The notes beneath the pieces are model-generated. The model was not told the origin of the DNA and ran no database searches. It saw only the letters and a list, made by a program, of their open reading frames with translations. A program made the translations under genes and the position numbers. Below are positions 1 to 7,776 of a stretch of DNA of 64,000 nt, one piece after another (the stretch's first letter is position 1; each line of letters starts with the position of its first letter). The stretch is from DAHUXN01 sp963729815 (GTDB lineage: Bacteria; Acidobacteriota; Terriglobia; Acidiferrales; UBA7541): contig CAVSPU010000004.1 in NCBI GenBank assembly GCA_963729815.1, forward strand, positions 124,001 to 188,000, read 5' to 3'.

Positions 1-81
1 CTCAAGGACCTCCGCTCGGCTCTTGGGGCCATCGCCACCGATGAACGCAAGAGCGTCATCCTCAAACACGCCCCTGGCTAA
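1..81 (+). CDS. C-terminal tail of an unidentified protein (5' end outside window)
   Basis: Frame 1 is open from the first base and ends with TAA at 79-81, giving 26 residues that finish ...KSVILKHAPG. The codon usage is GC-rich like the core genes further right. The tail is too short to assign a family. It lies just outside the displaced tRNA fragment at 121-151, so it probably belongs to the chromosomal flank and not to the island. It could be a chance open frame. Confidence 0.45.
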   Translation, partial: LKDLRSALGAIATDERKSVILKHAPG

Positions 82-495
82 TTTCCCTCTCCTCAATCAG
101 TGCTGATTCGCGTCTAAGACTGGCGCGCCAGGAGGGATTCGCCCCCCGACCAGATTTATGAGACCCGCGATGGGCAGCCAGCCGTCTACACCAGCAGAGA
201 GGCAGGGGAGCGAGCGCGCTCTCGGTTTCTAAGTGTCGGATCCACGCGCAAAATTCACCGGCGATCCAGATCTTCATCGTGGACTAAGTTAGACAGGGCC
301 TTCTCCACGAGCCATGACTTAAGCCGCATGGGTGGCAAAACTTGAGATAGTAAGCCTTGCTTTGCTTCCGGCTGCTCCATGGTTCGAGGTCGTCGACGGA
401 GAACGCTCATCGCAAACAAAATCCAAAGGAAGATGCAAGTTGCATTCTTGGACTACACTGAAATTTGAAGGTTCACGAATGTGCTGACAACCACA
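82..495. other. Left island boundary, no convincing gene
   Basis: This 414-bp stretch lies between the partial gene and the end of nnrS. It contains the tRNA-Arg fragment at 121-151. Short open frames exist on the minus strand, but they run straight through the tRNA-derived sequence and lack a convincing ribosome-binding site. No integrase is visible. I see no strong terminator or promoter. Confidence 0.5.
121..151 (-). repeat. Displaced 3' end of tRNA-Arg (attachment-site-like)
   Basis: The plus strand reads TGGCGCGCC-A-GGAGGGATTCG and then CCCCCCGACC. This matches the 3' half of the tRNA-Arg gene at 12707-12738 (CCA end, acceptor strand, T arm) with one substitution at the tenth base, a one-base deletion and another change near the T loop. 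The similarity stops abruptly at about 151. The copy is in the same orientation as the intact tRNA, as expected when an element integrates in a tRNA 3' end and pushes the old end to its far side. Confidence 0.75.
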
Positions 496-1890
496 TCATG
501 CCTTTCGGCTTCTTCCGATCACTGGGTGGATTCCCACGACCAGTGGCTGTTTCTGCACATGGCTCGGCTCGAGAATGAAAGTGCCAAAGATATTCATTGC
601 GAACGCGGTGATCCCCGCCAATTCGAGGAAGGCTGAGACCGGTAAGACAGGCCACGCCCAGCCGGCATATTCCTGATAGGCGAGAATCTCGCTCGAAACA
701 CGAAGGGTACATCCGACGGTGAGGAGGATGAGGCCCGCGAACATCAAGCGAGTACTCCACAATAACCGCATCCCCGCGAACGCGGGTAGAATGCGCTGGC
801 CTACGCACAACACCATGACGGCGATGAATCCAACCGTCAGTGCATGCCGAGAGGCGCCCCAAATTCCTCCTGAGGAATCCCAGAGTACCGCTCCTACGCC
901 AAGCAAGGCCGCCACCAGCAGCCAGCCGTAGGCCATGCGAACGAAGAATGGGAAACTCGAATGCACGCCACGTGTTTTTGGTTCTTGTTGCGTCGCTTCG
1001 AACATCCGAAGCGCCGCGATGGCAAAACCCGTCCCTACAACAAAGAACACCGTTGCTTCAGCGCCCCATCCCTCCAGCGTCAATACGACTCCCACAAAAT
1101 TCACCACGAGCGCGCTCAAAAGCAGTCTCGGACGAACCGGTTTGAGACCGAGGAATACGGGCATCCATTTCGTACTAAATCCCCAGACAAATGGCACCAA
1201 GAAGCCCCATGTCATTAGTGTCAGATACCGTTGATCTAGGATATGTGGCAACGCGGGGCTTTCGCTCCGTAATGCGAGATAGATGCAAGCGGCCAAATTC
1301 GCGATGAGCGTGAGCATCAGTCCCGCACTTGCGCTGATCACGACCCACACCCACGGCTCCAGTCGACCCTTGCCGGAACTCTCCGGCCGGTGCTGCGACA
1401 CCATCCTGAAGAAAATCAAGAAGGCTGCGAGCTCTAGTGCGGCTGAAAGTGGAAGCAACAGACGCCACTGCACCAAATAGATATTCGCCACCCAGCGCGT
1501 CGCGACTCCGATTGTCCACATTGTCCAACATGCCCAAGCTGCTCCGAGGGCCGGCTTCGTCGTACCCTGCAGCTTCAGAATCGAGTAGAAACCAATGCCA
1601 ATAATGAAGCTGCCGATCCAGCCGAATACCTGAGCATGGCCGTGCGCTTGCAGCCACGCTGGCGAAACCAACGCCACGCTCTTGCGCCCGCTGATCTGGA
1701 GTAGATTCCATACCCCGAGGAACGTGCCCGGGAGGAGCATGAACACAAGCCCCGAGCTGACATAGGTAATCAGAAGACGCGCAAGCGAGGCCTCACGCGT
1801 CCGGGAAATTTCCATGATCTCGGCGGGAGAGAGCGAGGAATTCCGCCCGCTCTTGCCCCATATAACGGGAGCTTCGAGTGGAATCGACAT
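496..1890 (-). CDS. nnrS: NnrS family membrane protein
   Basis: NnrS proteins are polytopic membrane proteins with haem and copper that protect cells against nitric oxide and accompany denitrification genes. The product has 464 residues and about twelve hydrophobic segments. Near the N-terminus it carries the family motif AHGHAQVFGWIGSFIIGIGFY, and further on WGFSTKWMPVFLG and RILPAFAG. The ATG at 1890 is preceded by AAAGAGG, and the upstream ric stop codon is only 9 bp away, so the two genes form a ric-nnrS operon. The exact biochemical role of NnrS is not settled in the family. The assignment rests on motif and context and is strong. Confidence 0.93.
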   Translation of the reverse strand: MSIPLEAPVIWGKSGRNSSLSPAEIMEISRTREASLARLLITYVSSGLVFMLLPGTFLGVWNLLQISGRKSVALVSPAWLQAHGHAQVFGWIGSFIIGIGFYSILKLQGTTKPALGAAWACWTMWTIGVATRWVANIYLVQWRLLLPLSAALELAAFLIFFRMVSQHRPESSGKGRLEPWVWVVISASAGLMLTLIANLAACIYLALRSESPALPHILDQRYLTLMTWGFLVPFVWGFSTKWMPVFLGLKPVRPRLLLSALVVNFVGVVLTLEGWGAEATVFFVVGTGFAIAALRMFEATQQEPKTRGVHSSFPFFVRMAYGWLLVAALLGVGAVLWDSSGGIWGASRHALTVGFIAVMVLCVGQRILPAFAGMRLLWSTRLMFAGLILLTVGCTLRVSSEILAYQEYAGWAWPVLPVSAFLELAGITAFAMNIFGTFILEPSHVQKQPLVVGIHPVIGRSRKA

Positions 1891-1899
1891 TGCGCCTCT

Positions 1900-2622
1900 T
1901 TAGGTAGTCGCGGCTTCCATCTCCACCGCGCGAGGAAAGAGGATGTTATTTTCTAGGTGCACATGTTGGTGGAGATCCGCTTCGAATCCCTCCAAATCCT
2001 GGTACAGCGCCTTATAACTTGTGCATGCATCCGCGGGAGGCGTGTACTCAAAACTGGCTTTGCGGATCTGCTTCACGAGATTCCCGGCCGAATCGTGTTC
2101 CTGCATCATTGCCTGAACCGGGTTCGCCACCGTCTGGAAAAAGGGAGGCTCCACAGAGCCATGTGTGATTTTCGCCCTCTCCAGTGCATCGATATAAGGA
2201 AACAAAATCTGTTCCTCTTTCTGCATGTGCATGATCATCTCTTGGCCAACTTCGATGAAGAGCGTTTGGATACCCTTAATTTCGAGGTGTTTCTCTCCAT
2301 GCTTTGCTCCCACCTTTTCCAGCAGGGTTCGAATGCGAGGGATTGCCTCACGGACGTATCGATGATGCCTTTCGCGGATATGTCGCATCAGATCACTCAG
2401 CGGCGCCGATGTCCAATTCGCGTCGTCGGGATTTATATCCCTGCTGTTTTCGCGCAGACGCTTCAGGATATCTTCGGCCGGAACATCTGCATGCAGGCAA
2501 GCCTCATGCAGTGATTTTCCTCCGCCACAGCAGTAGTCGAGTCCGGCATCTTCGAGCACTTGTCTCGCCGCTGGGCTTGAAAGCGCAATATCTTTCATCT
2601 TGGTTTCGTTCGTGAAACTCAT
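1900..2622 (-). CDS. ric: Iron-sulfur cluster repair di-iron protein (RIC/ScdA/YtfE)
   Basis: RIC proteins repair Fe-S clusters damaged by nitric oxide or oxidants through a non-haem di-iron centre in a hemerythrin-like bundle. The 240-residue product opens with the DUF542/ScdA_N domain (GLDYCCGGGKSLHEAC). The hemerythrin domain follows, with histidines and glutamates in RHHRYVREAI, HMQKEEQILFPYI, MQEHDSAG and HVHLENNILFPRA. I chose the ATG at 2622 because GGAGG lies 5 bp upstream; an in-frame GTG at 2634 overlaps that site. A 16-bp palindrome at 2671-2686 lies about 50 bp upstream. nnrS follows directly, and the pair is probably induced by NO or nitrite. Confidence 0.95.
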   Translation of the reverse strand: MSFTNETKMKDIALSSPAARQVLEDAGLDYCCGGGKSLHEACLHADVPAEDILKRLRENSRDINPDDANWTSAPLSDLMRHIRERHHRYVREAIPRIRTLLEKVGAKHGEKHLEIKGIQTLFIEVGQEMIMHMQKEEQILFPYIDALERAKITHGSVEPPFFQTVANPVQAMMQEHDSAGNLVKQIRKASFEYTPPADACTSYKALYQDLEGFEADLHQHVHLENNILFPRAVEMEAATT

Positions 2623-2670
2623 GGTCGCCTCCACGCATCTCGGATTCTGGACTACCGGTCACGAGGAGGC

Positions 2671-2686
2671 AGTGACAAAAGTCACT
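2671..2686. promoter_or_regulatory. Crp/Fnr-type operator upstream of ric-nnrS
   Basis: AGTGACAAAAGTCACT is a perfect 6-bp inverted repeat with an AAAA spacer, 49 bp before the ric start. It differs by one base from the palindrome at 6522-6537 upstream of the cupredoxin-nirK genes. Its form resembles binding sites of Crp/Fnr proteins (two half-sites around a short A/T centre). The Crp/Fnr gene right next to it (2716-3417) is the obvious candidate regulator, by inference. Confidence 0.8.
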
Positions 2687-2715
2687 ACGGGCTGGCAAAG
2701 AATTGAGGACGGGAA

Positions 2716-3417
2716 CTATTCGGTTGACGCTTGTTCATGCTTCAGGGCCGCGAGGTCTTTCACAATGATCTTGCGGCCATCGACCTCCAGGAATGCCTCG
2801 GCCTGCAGCCGTGTAAGATTGCGGGACACAAGTTCCCGTACGGTGCCCAATTCCGACGCCAGATCTTGATGAGTCATGGGTAGCTCCACATGAACTCCTT
2901 CCTTCGTAGCGGTTCCGCTCGTTTGCGCGAGCCGCAGGATCAGGGCAATCAAGCGCTGCCTCACCGTGGTGAACGACAGTTCCTCGATGATTCCTACCAA
3001 GCGGCGCAGCCGGGACCCGACAACTGCGATGACCTTAAGAGCGACATCAGGATGCTCGCGGCAAAAATTCTGGAAATCCTTGCGCGAGATGAAGAGGACC
3101 TCGGCGTCCTCCAACGCAGACGCCGACGCGGGATAATTACCCCCGTCAAACACAGGAAGCTCGGCGAAAGAACTCCCGGGACCTTCCACGGCCAAGACTT
3201 GTTCCCGCCCTGCGGGCGACAATTTGAAAATGCGAATCTTGCCCAGGGCTACAAGGAAGAGGCCAGTACAGGAGTCTCCTTCGCTGAATAACATTTCGCC
3301 TCGTTGGAAATGCTTCTTAGTTACGCGGCCAACGAGCGATTGCATTTCTTTTTGCGTCAGGCTCGCAAACAGCGGTGTCTTCCGCAGTATCGCTTCCGCG
3401 CCATCTGTCATCGCCAT
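2716..3417 (-). CDS. Crp/Fnr family transcriptional regulator
   Basis: The 233-residue product has an N-terminal cyclic-nucleotide-type sensor domain (about residues 10-125, with GEMLFSEGDSCTGLFLVALG and GPGSSFAELPVFDGGNYPASA). A dimerisation helix and a Crp-type winged helix-turn-helix follow (MTHQDLASELGTVRELVSRNLTRLQ). The four-cysteine Fe-S signature of true FNR is absent, so it resembles the Dnr/Nnr class that senses NO through haem, but the sequence cannot prove the ligand. It lies between the nirK cluster and ric-nnrS and probably recognises the shared palindromes at 2671-2686 and 6522-6537. Starts at 3417 and 3411 are both possible. A half-site AGTGACCAA at 3481-3489 may indicate autoregulation. 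Confidence 0.93.
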   Translation of the reverse strand: MAMTDGAEAILRKTPLFASLTQKEMQSLVGRVTKKHFQRGEMLFSEGDSCTGLFLVALGKIRIFKLSPAGREQVLAVEGPGSSFAELPVFDGGNYPASASALEDAEVLFISRKDFQNFCREHPDVALKVIAVVGSRLRRLVGIIEELSFTTVRQRLIALILRLAQTSGTATKEGVHVELPMTHQDLASELGTVRELVSRNLTRLQAEAFLEVDGRKIIVKDLAALKHEQASTE

Positions 3418-3586
3418 GCCTCATTCACCACATGTGCCATCCTGCAGACGACACGTGCGAATTCTACAGGCTTTCGGCACAGTGACCAACCATATAAGCC
3501 GTTCGTGGGAATGCGACTTTTGTTCTAATTCGCGCGGAGAGACACCAGGGCGGAGTGTCGGAATTTAAGCGCGTTCCAGCGATCTT

Positions 3587-4423
3587 CTAGAAAACAATTC
3601 GGTACGTAAGAATCAAGCCGTGGTTGTAGGTGTGGAAATGCGAGGTTGCGATTTGTTCTCCAATGCCAAAAACGACTGCAAGGCGATTCGTGGCTTTGCG
3701 GCTGAGTTTGATCTTGCTGACCATGAGGCCGGGCGTCACGAAGTTTTGCATTTTGCCGTCATTCGGACCGCCGTGAAAATATGTCGCATTGCTTTCAACT
3801 TCAGGCCAGAACATTTTGCCGATCCGATATTGAGCCACAACGTTCCATCCCACCGGTCTTCCGAGTTTCGCCGTGTCCCCCGCGGGAAGAGTCACTGACA
3901 AACTCGACTGCGCGTCGAATCTTCCGAACCCTTTGCCTCCGTATATGGTGGGCACGATTGTCGCATTCGTGCTTCCGTTCTTGTAGCTCCCGCTCGGAAT
4001 CGTTCCCGCGACGGAAGCGCTCATCGAATAGAAACCATGCTGTTCGTTCGCGGAAACAATTCGATACTTCAGGAGCATCATGAAATCGCCAAAGCCGTCC
4101 TGAGCTGAGGAATTGTGTTGAATGTAGGGCGGAACGGCAATATCAAGTTCCGTTCGGTACCAGGGAATGGTGTCCAGCCCCTTGCTATTGCCATAATTCC
4201 AGGTTGTTGTCTCGCTCGGCGTGATTTGCCGAACGAAGTCGCTGCGAAATAGTTGAACTATCCCCGAAGAAGGAGCCACCAGAGGGACAGCCCATCCCGG
4301 TTGTTCCGCCGTGGTCGTGCGGACGCGATTTTCCCACGAGGCGAAAAACCCGTCCTGCGCGTGCACGAATTGCGGGAGAGCGAGAACCGCGAACATCATT
4401 GCAAGTGCGCTCAGTCGCTTCAT
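3587..4423 (-). CDS. Secreted outer-membrane-type protein of unknown function
   Basis: The 278-residue product starts with a clean signal peptide (MKRLSALAMMFAVLALPQFVHAQ). The rest alternates short amphipathic strands with glycine-rich turns and ends in an aromatic residue (ILTYRIVF), as outer-membrane beta-barrels do. No catalytic motif is visible. The ATG at 4423 has GAGGGGAGG upstream. It sits between nirK and the Crp/Fnr gene on the same strand, after a hairpin at 4457-4482. A role in uptake or release of nitrogen oxides or metal is conceivable, but nothing in the sequence shows it. Confidence 0.8.
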   Translation of the reverse strand: MKRLSALAMMFAVLALPQFVHAQDGFFASWENRVRTTTAEQPGWAVPLVAPSSGIVQLFRSDFVRQITPSETTTWNYGNSKGLDTIPWYRTELDIAVPPYIQHNSSAQDGFGDFMMLLKYRIVSANEQHGFYSMSASVAGTIPSGSYKNGSTNATIVPTIYGGKGFGRFDAQSSLSVTLPAGDTAKLGRPVGWNVVAQYRIGKMFWPEVESNATYFHGGPNDGKMQNFVTPGLMVSKIKLSRKATNRLAVVFGIGEQIATSHFHTYNHGLILTYRIVF

Positions 4424-4456
4424 ATGCCTCCCCTCGAAGAGACAAGATGATCCTGT

Positions 4457-4482
4457 CCGGGATTTCTTCTCTGAAATCCCGG
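4457..4482 (-). terminator. Hairpin after nirK
   Basis: CCGGGATTTC and GAAATCCCGG form a perfect 10-bp stem around a 6-nt loop, 18 bp past the nirK stop and 33 bp before the next start. No U-tract follows on the minus strand, so it may act as an mRNA stabiliser or a weak terminator that lowers expression of the outer-membrane protein gene. Confidence 0.6.
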
Positions 4483-4500
4483 GCGCAAAACCTGCAAGTG

Positions 4501-5562
4501 CTATTTTATTTTTTGGTAGATCGCGGGCGCGTCCGGGCCATCCACGTTTAGCATTCCCATCGCGCCACGTTCCGTCCGAAAGATACTGTGATCCAGCAGC
4601 GTATAATGCCCTGGCACGAGCACTTGGAATTCAGCTATCGCCGTTGATCCCGGTGCGATCAGCGTTGTCTGGATGTCTTCATCTGGATGTTTCAACCCGC
4701 CATCGCGATATAAACGGTTGAACGAAGTACCCACGACGTGAAATGCGGAAATCTTGTTCGGCCCGGCGTTACCAAAAAAGATGCGCACAGTCTCGCCAAC
4801 CTCGGCCTGCAACATGTTTGAGCCCATCAGCGAGCCAGTATTGCCGTTGAAAACGACGTATTCGGGAGTTTCCGCGGCGGCCTTGCTGGATGAATATGCC
4901 TGAAGCCCGGGTTTGCCGACTGTGCCCTCGGTATAAAGCTCGCTCTGCATGACGTAGTACTCGCGGTCAACCTTGGGCAAACCTCCTTCTGGTTCGACAA
5001 GCACCATGCCGTAAAGGCCATTCGACATATGGGCAGGCATCGGATTCGCGGCACAGTGATACACATAGAGGCCTGGATGAAGCATCTTGAACGCGCCAAC
5101 AGTTTCCTGGCCCGGGTTGGCCATCAAAACTGGCGCACCACCACCGGGCCCTGTAACCGCGTGAAAATCCACCGTGTGAGTCTTATCGGGCGAAAGGTTT
5201 TTCAGGTGAATCTCGACCGTGTCGCCCACACGAACGCGGATGAATGGACCGGGCACATGTCCGTTGTACATCCAAAAGTTATAGGTGATGCCCGGCGCGA
5301 GCTCGGCGGTTTTTTCCTGCGTTTCAAGGTCAACAATGACGTGGGCAGGCGCTGTTCGCGTGATGGGCTGCGGCACATTTGGCGCGTACGCCAACTCCGC
5401 AGTGATGGTCTGCTGCGGCGCCGAGGATGTAGAACCGGATTCAGTGCTGGATAGAGTCCCTTTTTTGCATCCCGCGATAATAGACAGGAAAAGCATGGCC
5501 GATGAAACCGATAGGATCCAGTGAAGATGACCACGTCGTGGATGTCTTGTGTTTGCGCGCAT
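4501..5562 (-). CDS. nirK: Copper-containing nitrite reductase, lipoprotein
   Basis: NirK reduces nitrite to nitric oxide outside the cytoplasmic membrane. The 353-residue product has an N-terminal lipobox (IIAGC, Cys32), then two cupredoxin domains. Visible ligands are His129 and Cys170/His178 for type-1 copper (THTVDFHA, YHCAANPMPAHMSNG) and His134, His169 and His325 (LLDHS) for type-2 copper. Catalytic-pair equivalents are Asp132 and His275. The axial Met expected five residues after His178 is Leu183 (AHMSNGLYG). The start at 5562 lies 2 bp after the stop of the upstream cupredoxin gene; a GTG at 5568 is an alternative. It is probably co-transcribed with the cupredoxin under the palindrome at 6522-6537. 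No NO reductase gene is in the window. Confidence 0.94.
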   Translation of the reverse strand: MRANTRHPRRGHLHWILSVSSAMLFLSIIAGCKKGTLSSTESGSTSSAPQQTITAELAYAPNVPQPITRTAPAHVIVDLETQEKTAELAPGITYNFWMYNGHVPGPFIRVRVGDTVEIHLKNLSPDKTHTVDFHAVTGPGGGAPVLMANPGQETVGAFKMLHPGLYVYHCAANPMPAHMSNGLYGMVLVEPEGGLPKVDREYYVMQSELYTEGTVGKPGLQAYSSSKAAAETPEYVVFNGNTGSLMGSNMLQAEVGETVRIFFGNAGPNKISAFHVVGTSFNRLYRDGGLKHPDEDIQTTLIAPGSTAIAEFQVLVPGHYTLLDHSIFRTERGAMGMLNVDGPDAPAIYQKIK

Positions 5563-5564
5563 GG

Positions 5565-6437
5565 TCACCGCACCTCTGCTCTTTCGGGAACCGCTGAATT
5601 CAAGCTGAAGTTCACCTTGACGGTTTTTCCGGCTTCGACGGTGATGGTTTGTGTGACTTCGCCGAGAGTTTCCTGCCACACTTTCAAGTGGTATGTGCCC
5701 GGAGGGACGTCTCGCAGTTGAAACGTACCGCCCTTCTGTGTCACGGCGTAATAAGGGTTGCCGGCGACAATAATAAACGCCTCCATCCATCCGTGGAGAT
5801 CGCACTTGAAGGTGACACGCTCCGGATGCGCGAAATGCAGAGTCATCTCACGATTGAGCGGATTCATGGATTCGTTGTAGCTGCGATTGGCTTCTGAGTA
5901 ACTGTGAATGTTGTGCGGAACAGGGTCGCTGGTCGTGACTTTCAAATCGCCGGGCTGCATAAGAACAACGTGCGGGTCATAGGTGCACTTCTTTTGGTCA
6001 AGCACGGCCGGCGCGAAATCGTACGCCTTGCCTTCATGAATATCGTCAATCCAGACGACCGCATCAACGATTCCGCCCTCTTCGACCTTGACGGGATAGA
6101 CTTCGCGGTGAGAACCACACACACTGGCGTCCTGATTTACAACCACGGGACGCAGCGGGATCGGTTTGCCACTCAGAATAATCCGGCCTTCGATTGCGCC
6201 GCCATTCGTTGGTTCCCGGACGGTGTACACCGAAGGGCTCTCCGCAGGCGTTGCCGCTGGCGTCGCGGCGGGCGCAGCGGTCGCTTCGCTGGGCGTTTCC
6301 GTAGCTGTCGATTTCGACGCACTGCAACCGGTGAGAGCCATGGGGATGAGAGTCAAAATTGCACAACCGGCCGTCAAAAACGAGACGCGAAACTTGCCGC
6401 TAAGAGAACCGAAGCTAATATTATTCCTCTTGAACAT
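5565..6437 (-). CDS. Cupredoxin-like lipoprotein with a C-terminal carboxypeptidase-regulatory-type domain
   Basis: The 290-residue product has a lipobox (LTGC, Cys38) followed by an Ala/Thr/Pro-rich linker. A cupredoxin-like domain follows, with potential copper ligands in VPHNIHSYSEANRSYN and VTFKCDLHGWMEAF (Cys-x2-His-x2-Met). It closes with a beta-sandwich of the carboxypeptidase regulatory type (GGTFQLRDVPPGTYHLKVWQETL). The ATG at 6437 has GAGGAGGAG directly upstream. Longer in-frame starts begin inside the operator at 6522-6537 and are unlikely. It runs almost into nirK (2 bp), so an electron-donor or copper-handling role for NirK at the membrane is likely, by inference. Confidence 0.88.
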   Translation of the reverse strand: MFKRNNISFGSLSGKFRVSFLTAGCAILTLIPMALTGCSASKSTATETPSEATAAPAATPAATPAESPSVYTVREPTNGGAIEGRIILSGKPIPLRPVVVNQDASVCGSHREVYPVKVEEGGIVDAVVWIDDIHEGKAYDFAPAVLDQKKCTYDPHVVLMQPGDLKVTTSDPVPHNIHSYSEANRSYNESMNPLNREMTLHFAHPERVTFKCDLHGWMEAFIIVAGNPYYAVTQKGGTFQLRDVPPGTYHLKVWQETLGEVTQTITVEAGKTVKVNFSLNSAVPERAEVR

Positions 6438-6521
6438 CACTCCTCCTCGGACCGTTCGCACAGACTGAATATCGGCCCTTCCACGATCGGACTTATTTTC
6501 ACCGGAATTTCGCAATGGAGC

Positions 6522-6537
6522 AGTGACCAAAGTCACT
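6522..6537. promoter_or_regulatory. Crp/Fnr-type operator upstream of cupredoxin-nirK
   Basis: AGTGACCAAAGTCACT is a perfect 6-bp inverted repeat, 84 bp before the cupredoxin start. It matches the site at 2671-2686 at 15 of 16 positions. The shared site suggests the nirK and ric-nnrS transcripts are controlled together. Confidence 0.8.
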
Positions 6538-6613
6538 CCACCCGAAAAGACTTGAAAGGAAAGAGATTACTCGGAGGAGGGCTGCTAGGACTTGAAGCCG
6601 ACGATGTGCTTCA

Positions 6614-6841
6614 CTATAATCCTACAATCGTCTGTTTCTGGAACCATTTTGCTCGGATTTGGCTCAAACTACCTGAGAGGATTTCCCGTAATGTCCCGAA
6701 TTCCGCCGCTAGGTCTTGATGGGCCTTCGTGAGTAATTCCACACGCCAACGAATTTCTCCTTTGCAAAATTTCCAGCTCCTATCACACCCACGGTAACGG
6801 CGCTCTGAGAACAGGAGCATCAGCAAAGCAGCAGTCTGCCG
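6614..6841 (-). pseudogene. Decayed C-terminal HTH of a second Crp/Fnr regulator
   Basis: Read on the minus strand, this stretch gives VELLTKAHQDLAAEFGTLREILSGSLSQIRA, closely similar to the recognition helix region of the intact Crp/Fnr protein (VELPMTHQDLASELGTVRELVSRNLTRLQA). The segment upstream of it, which should match RQRLIALILRLA, is only partly recognisable (RQTAALLMLLF). No sensor domain precedes it: the frame runs antisense or out of phase into the next gene. It looks like the remnant of a duplicated or replaced regulator. Confidence 0.7.
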
Positions 6842-6858
6842 GTCTTTGGCCTGCGGTT

Positions 6859-7776
6859 CTAGGTCCGATGACAGACGGGTCCGAGTTCTTCCAAAGCGTA
6901 GGCGACACTGCGCAAGCGGATTTTCAGGCTCGAGGAGATCTCCTGTATTTCCTTGCGATGACTCTCCAGTCGGGAGGATGAGATGTCTTCTATGCGGCCA
7001 GCAAATCGGTCTAGCGCAGCGTGGCATTCGGCGTTCACCAGGGCGCGGTTCTGCGCCGCGCGATCGGACATGACCGAACCGAGTGCTTCGGTCAACAGAC
7101 GATTCAAGACCTCGCAAAAGTGGCGAACGACCTCTTCAGAGAGGACGTCGAGGCGCAACGCGGTCTGCTCATAAAAGGAATCCAGTCGGCGCTCCAAACG
7201 GATCGAGAATTCTTCGCACTTATTGGTCAACACTTCCTCCAACTGAAAGGCTAGTTTCTGGTCTGCGGCACTCTTGCGCTCCGCAGACGCTTTGTTCTCC
7301 GTCGTCGAGGAGAGCGCGGTCTGCGCATTTTTCCTGGCCTGTTCGCGGGCTTCGGCATCGAATACAGGCATGCTTTGCATGGCATGGCTGAGTCGGGAAG
7401 AAAGACTGCCGGGTCGCGTGAATGCAATTGGCTGAGTTGGAGCAGACTGTGGAGAGCAGGCTTCCGCAATGGACCTCAAGGATACACTTACTGGCCGCGG
7501 ATCACCCCGGAGAGGTACGCCAGCCGCAGGATTATAGCTCGTGCTGAGGTCCGCGCGGCCGTAAGAGGGCTTGTGCTTGCTGCCCCATGACGCGGTGAGA
7601 AATCCGCCGCTCGCACGCGCCAGAACTCGCAGACTACGGCCGGCGCTTTCCCATCTCGGTTGGCCCCATTGCGTCCAGCCGGTTGAAACCGCCTGACGCC
7701 AGCGGTTCCCTGTGGCCATTAATTGCGAATGATGTTCCTGCATCCAGCTTCGAAGACTCCTGTTTGGACTCGCCAT
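6859..7776 (-). CDS. Hypothetical protein with a helical, coiled-coil-like C-terminal half
   Basis: I do not recognise the family. The 305-residue product has a Trp/Arg/Gly-rich N-terminal third, a proline-containing linker and, from about residue 140, a long charged helical region (AREQARKNAQTALSSTTENKASAERKS and on through the C-terminus) that could form a coiled coil. It has no signal peptide or membrane helix. The ATG at 7776 has GAGGTGA about 8 bp upstream; a GTG four codons earlier is less well placed. It stands alone between the regulator remnant and the tandem cassettes, which suits an accessory gene. Confidence 0.6.
   Translation of the reverse strand: MASPNRSLRSWMQEHHSQLMATGNRWRQAVSTGWTQWGQPRWESAGRSLRVLARASGGFLTASWGSKHKPSYGRADLSTSYNPAAGVPLRGDPRPVSVSLRSIAEACSPQSAPTQPIAFTRPGSLSSRLSHAMQSMPVFDAEAREQARKNAQTALSSTTENKASAERKSAADQKLAFQLEEVLTNKCEEFSIRLERRLDSFYEQTALRLDVLSEEVVRHFCEVLNRLLTEALGSVMSDRAAQNRALVNAECHAALDRFAGRIEDISSSRLESHRKEIQEISSSLKIRLRSVAYALEELGPVCHRT

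Noticed and set aside
62..277. Minus-strand open frame of 71 codons at the left edge
   Set aside because: It runs through the tRNA-derived fragment (121-151) and the end of the upstream partial gene, and no ribosome-binding site or family is visible.
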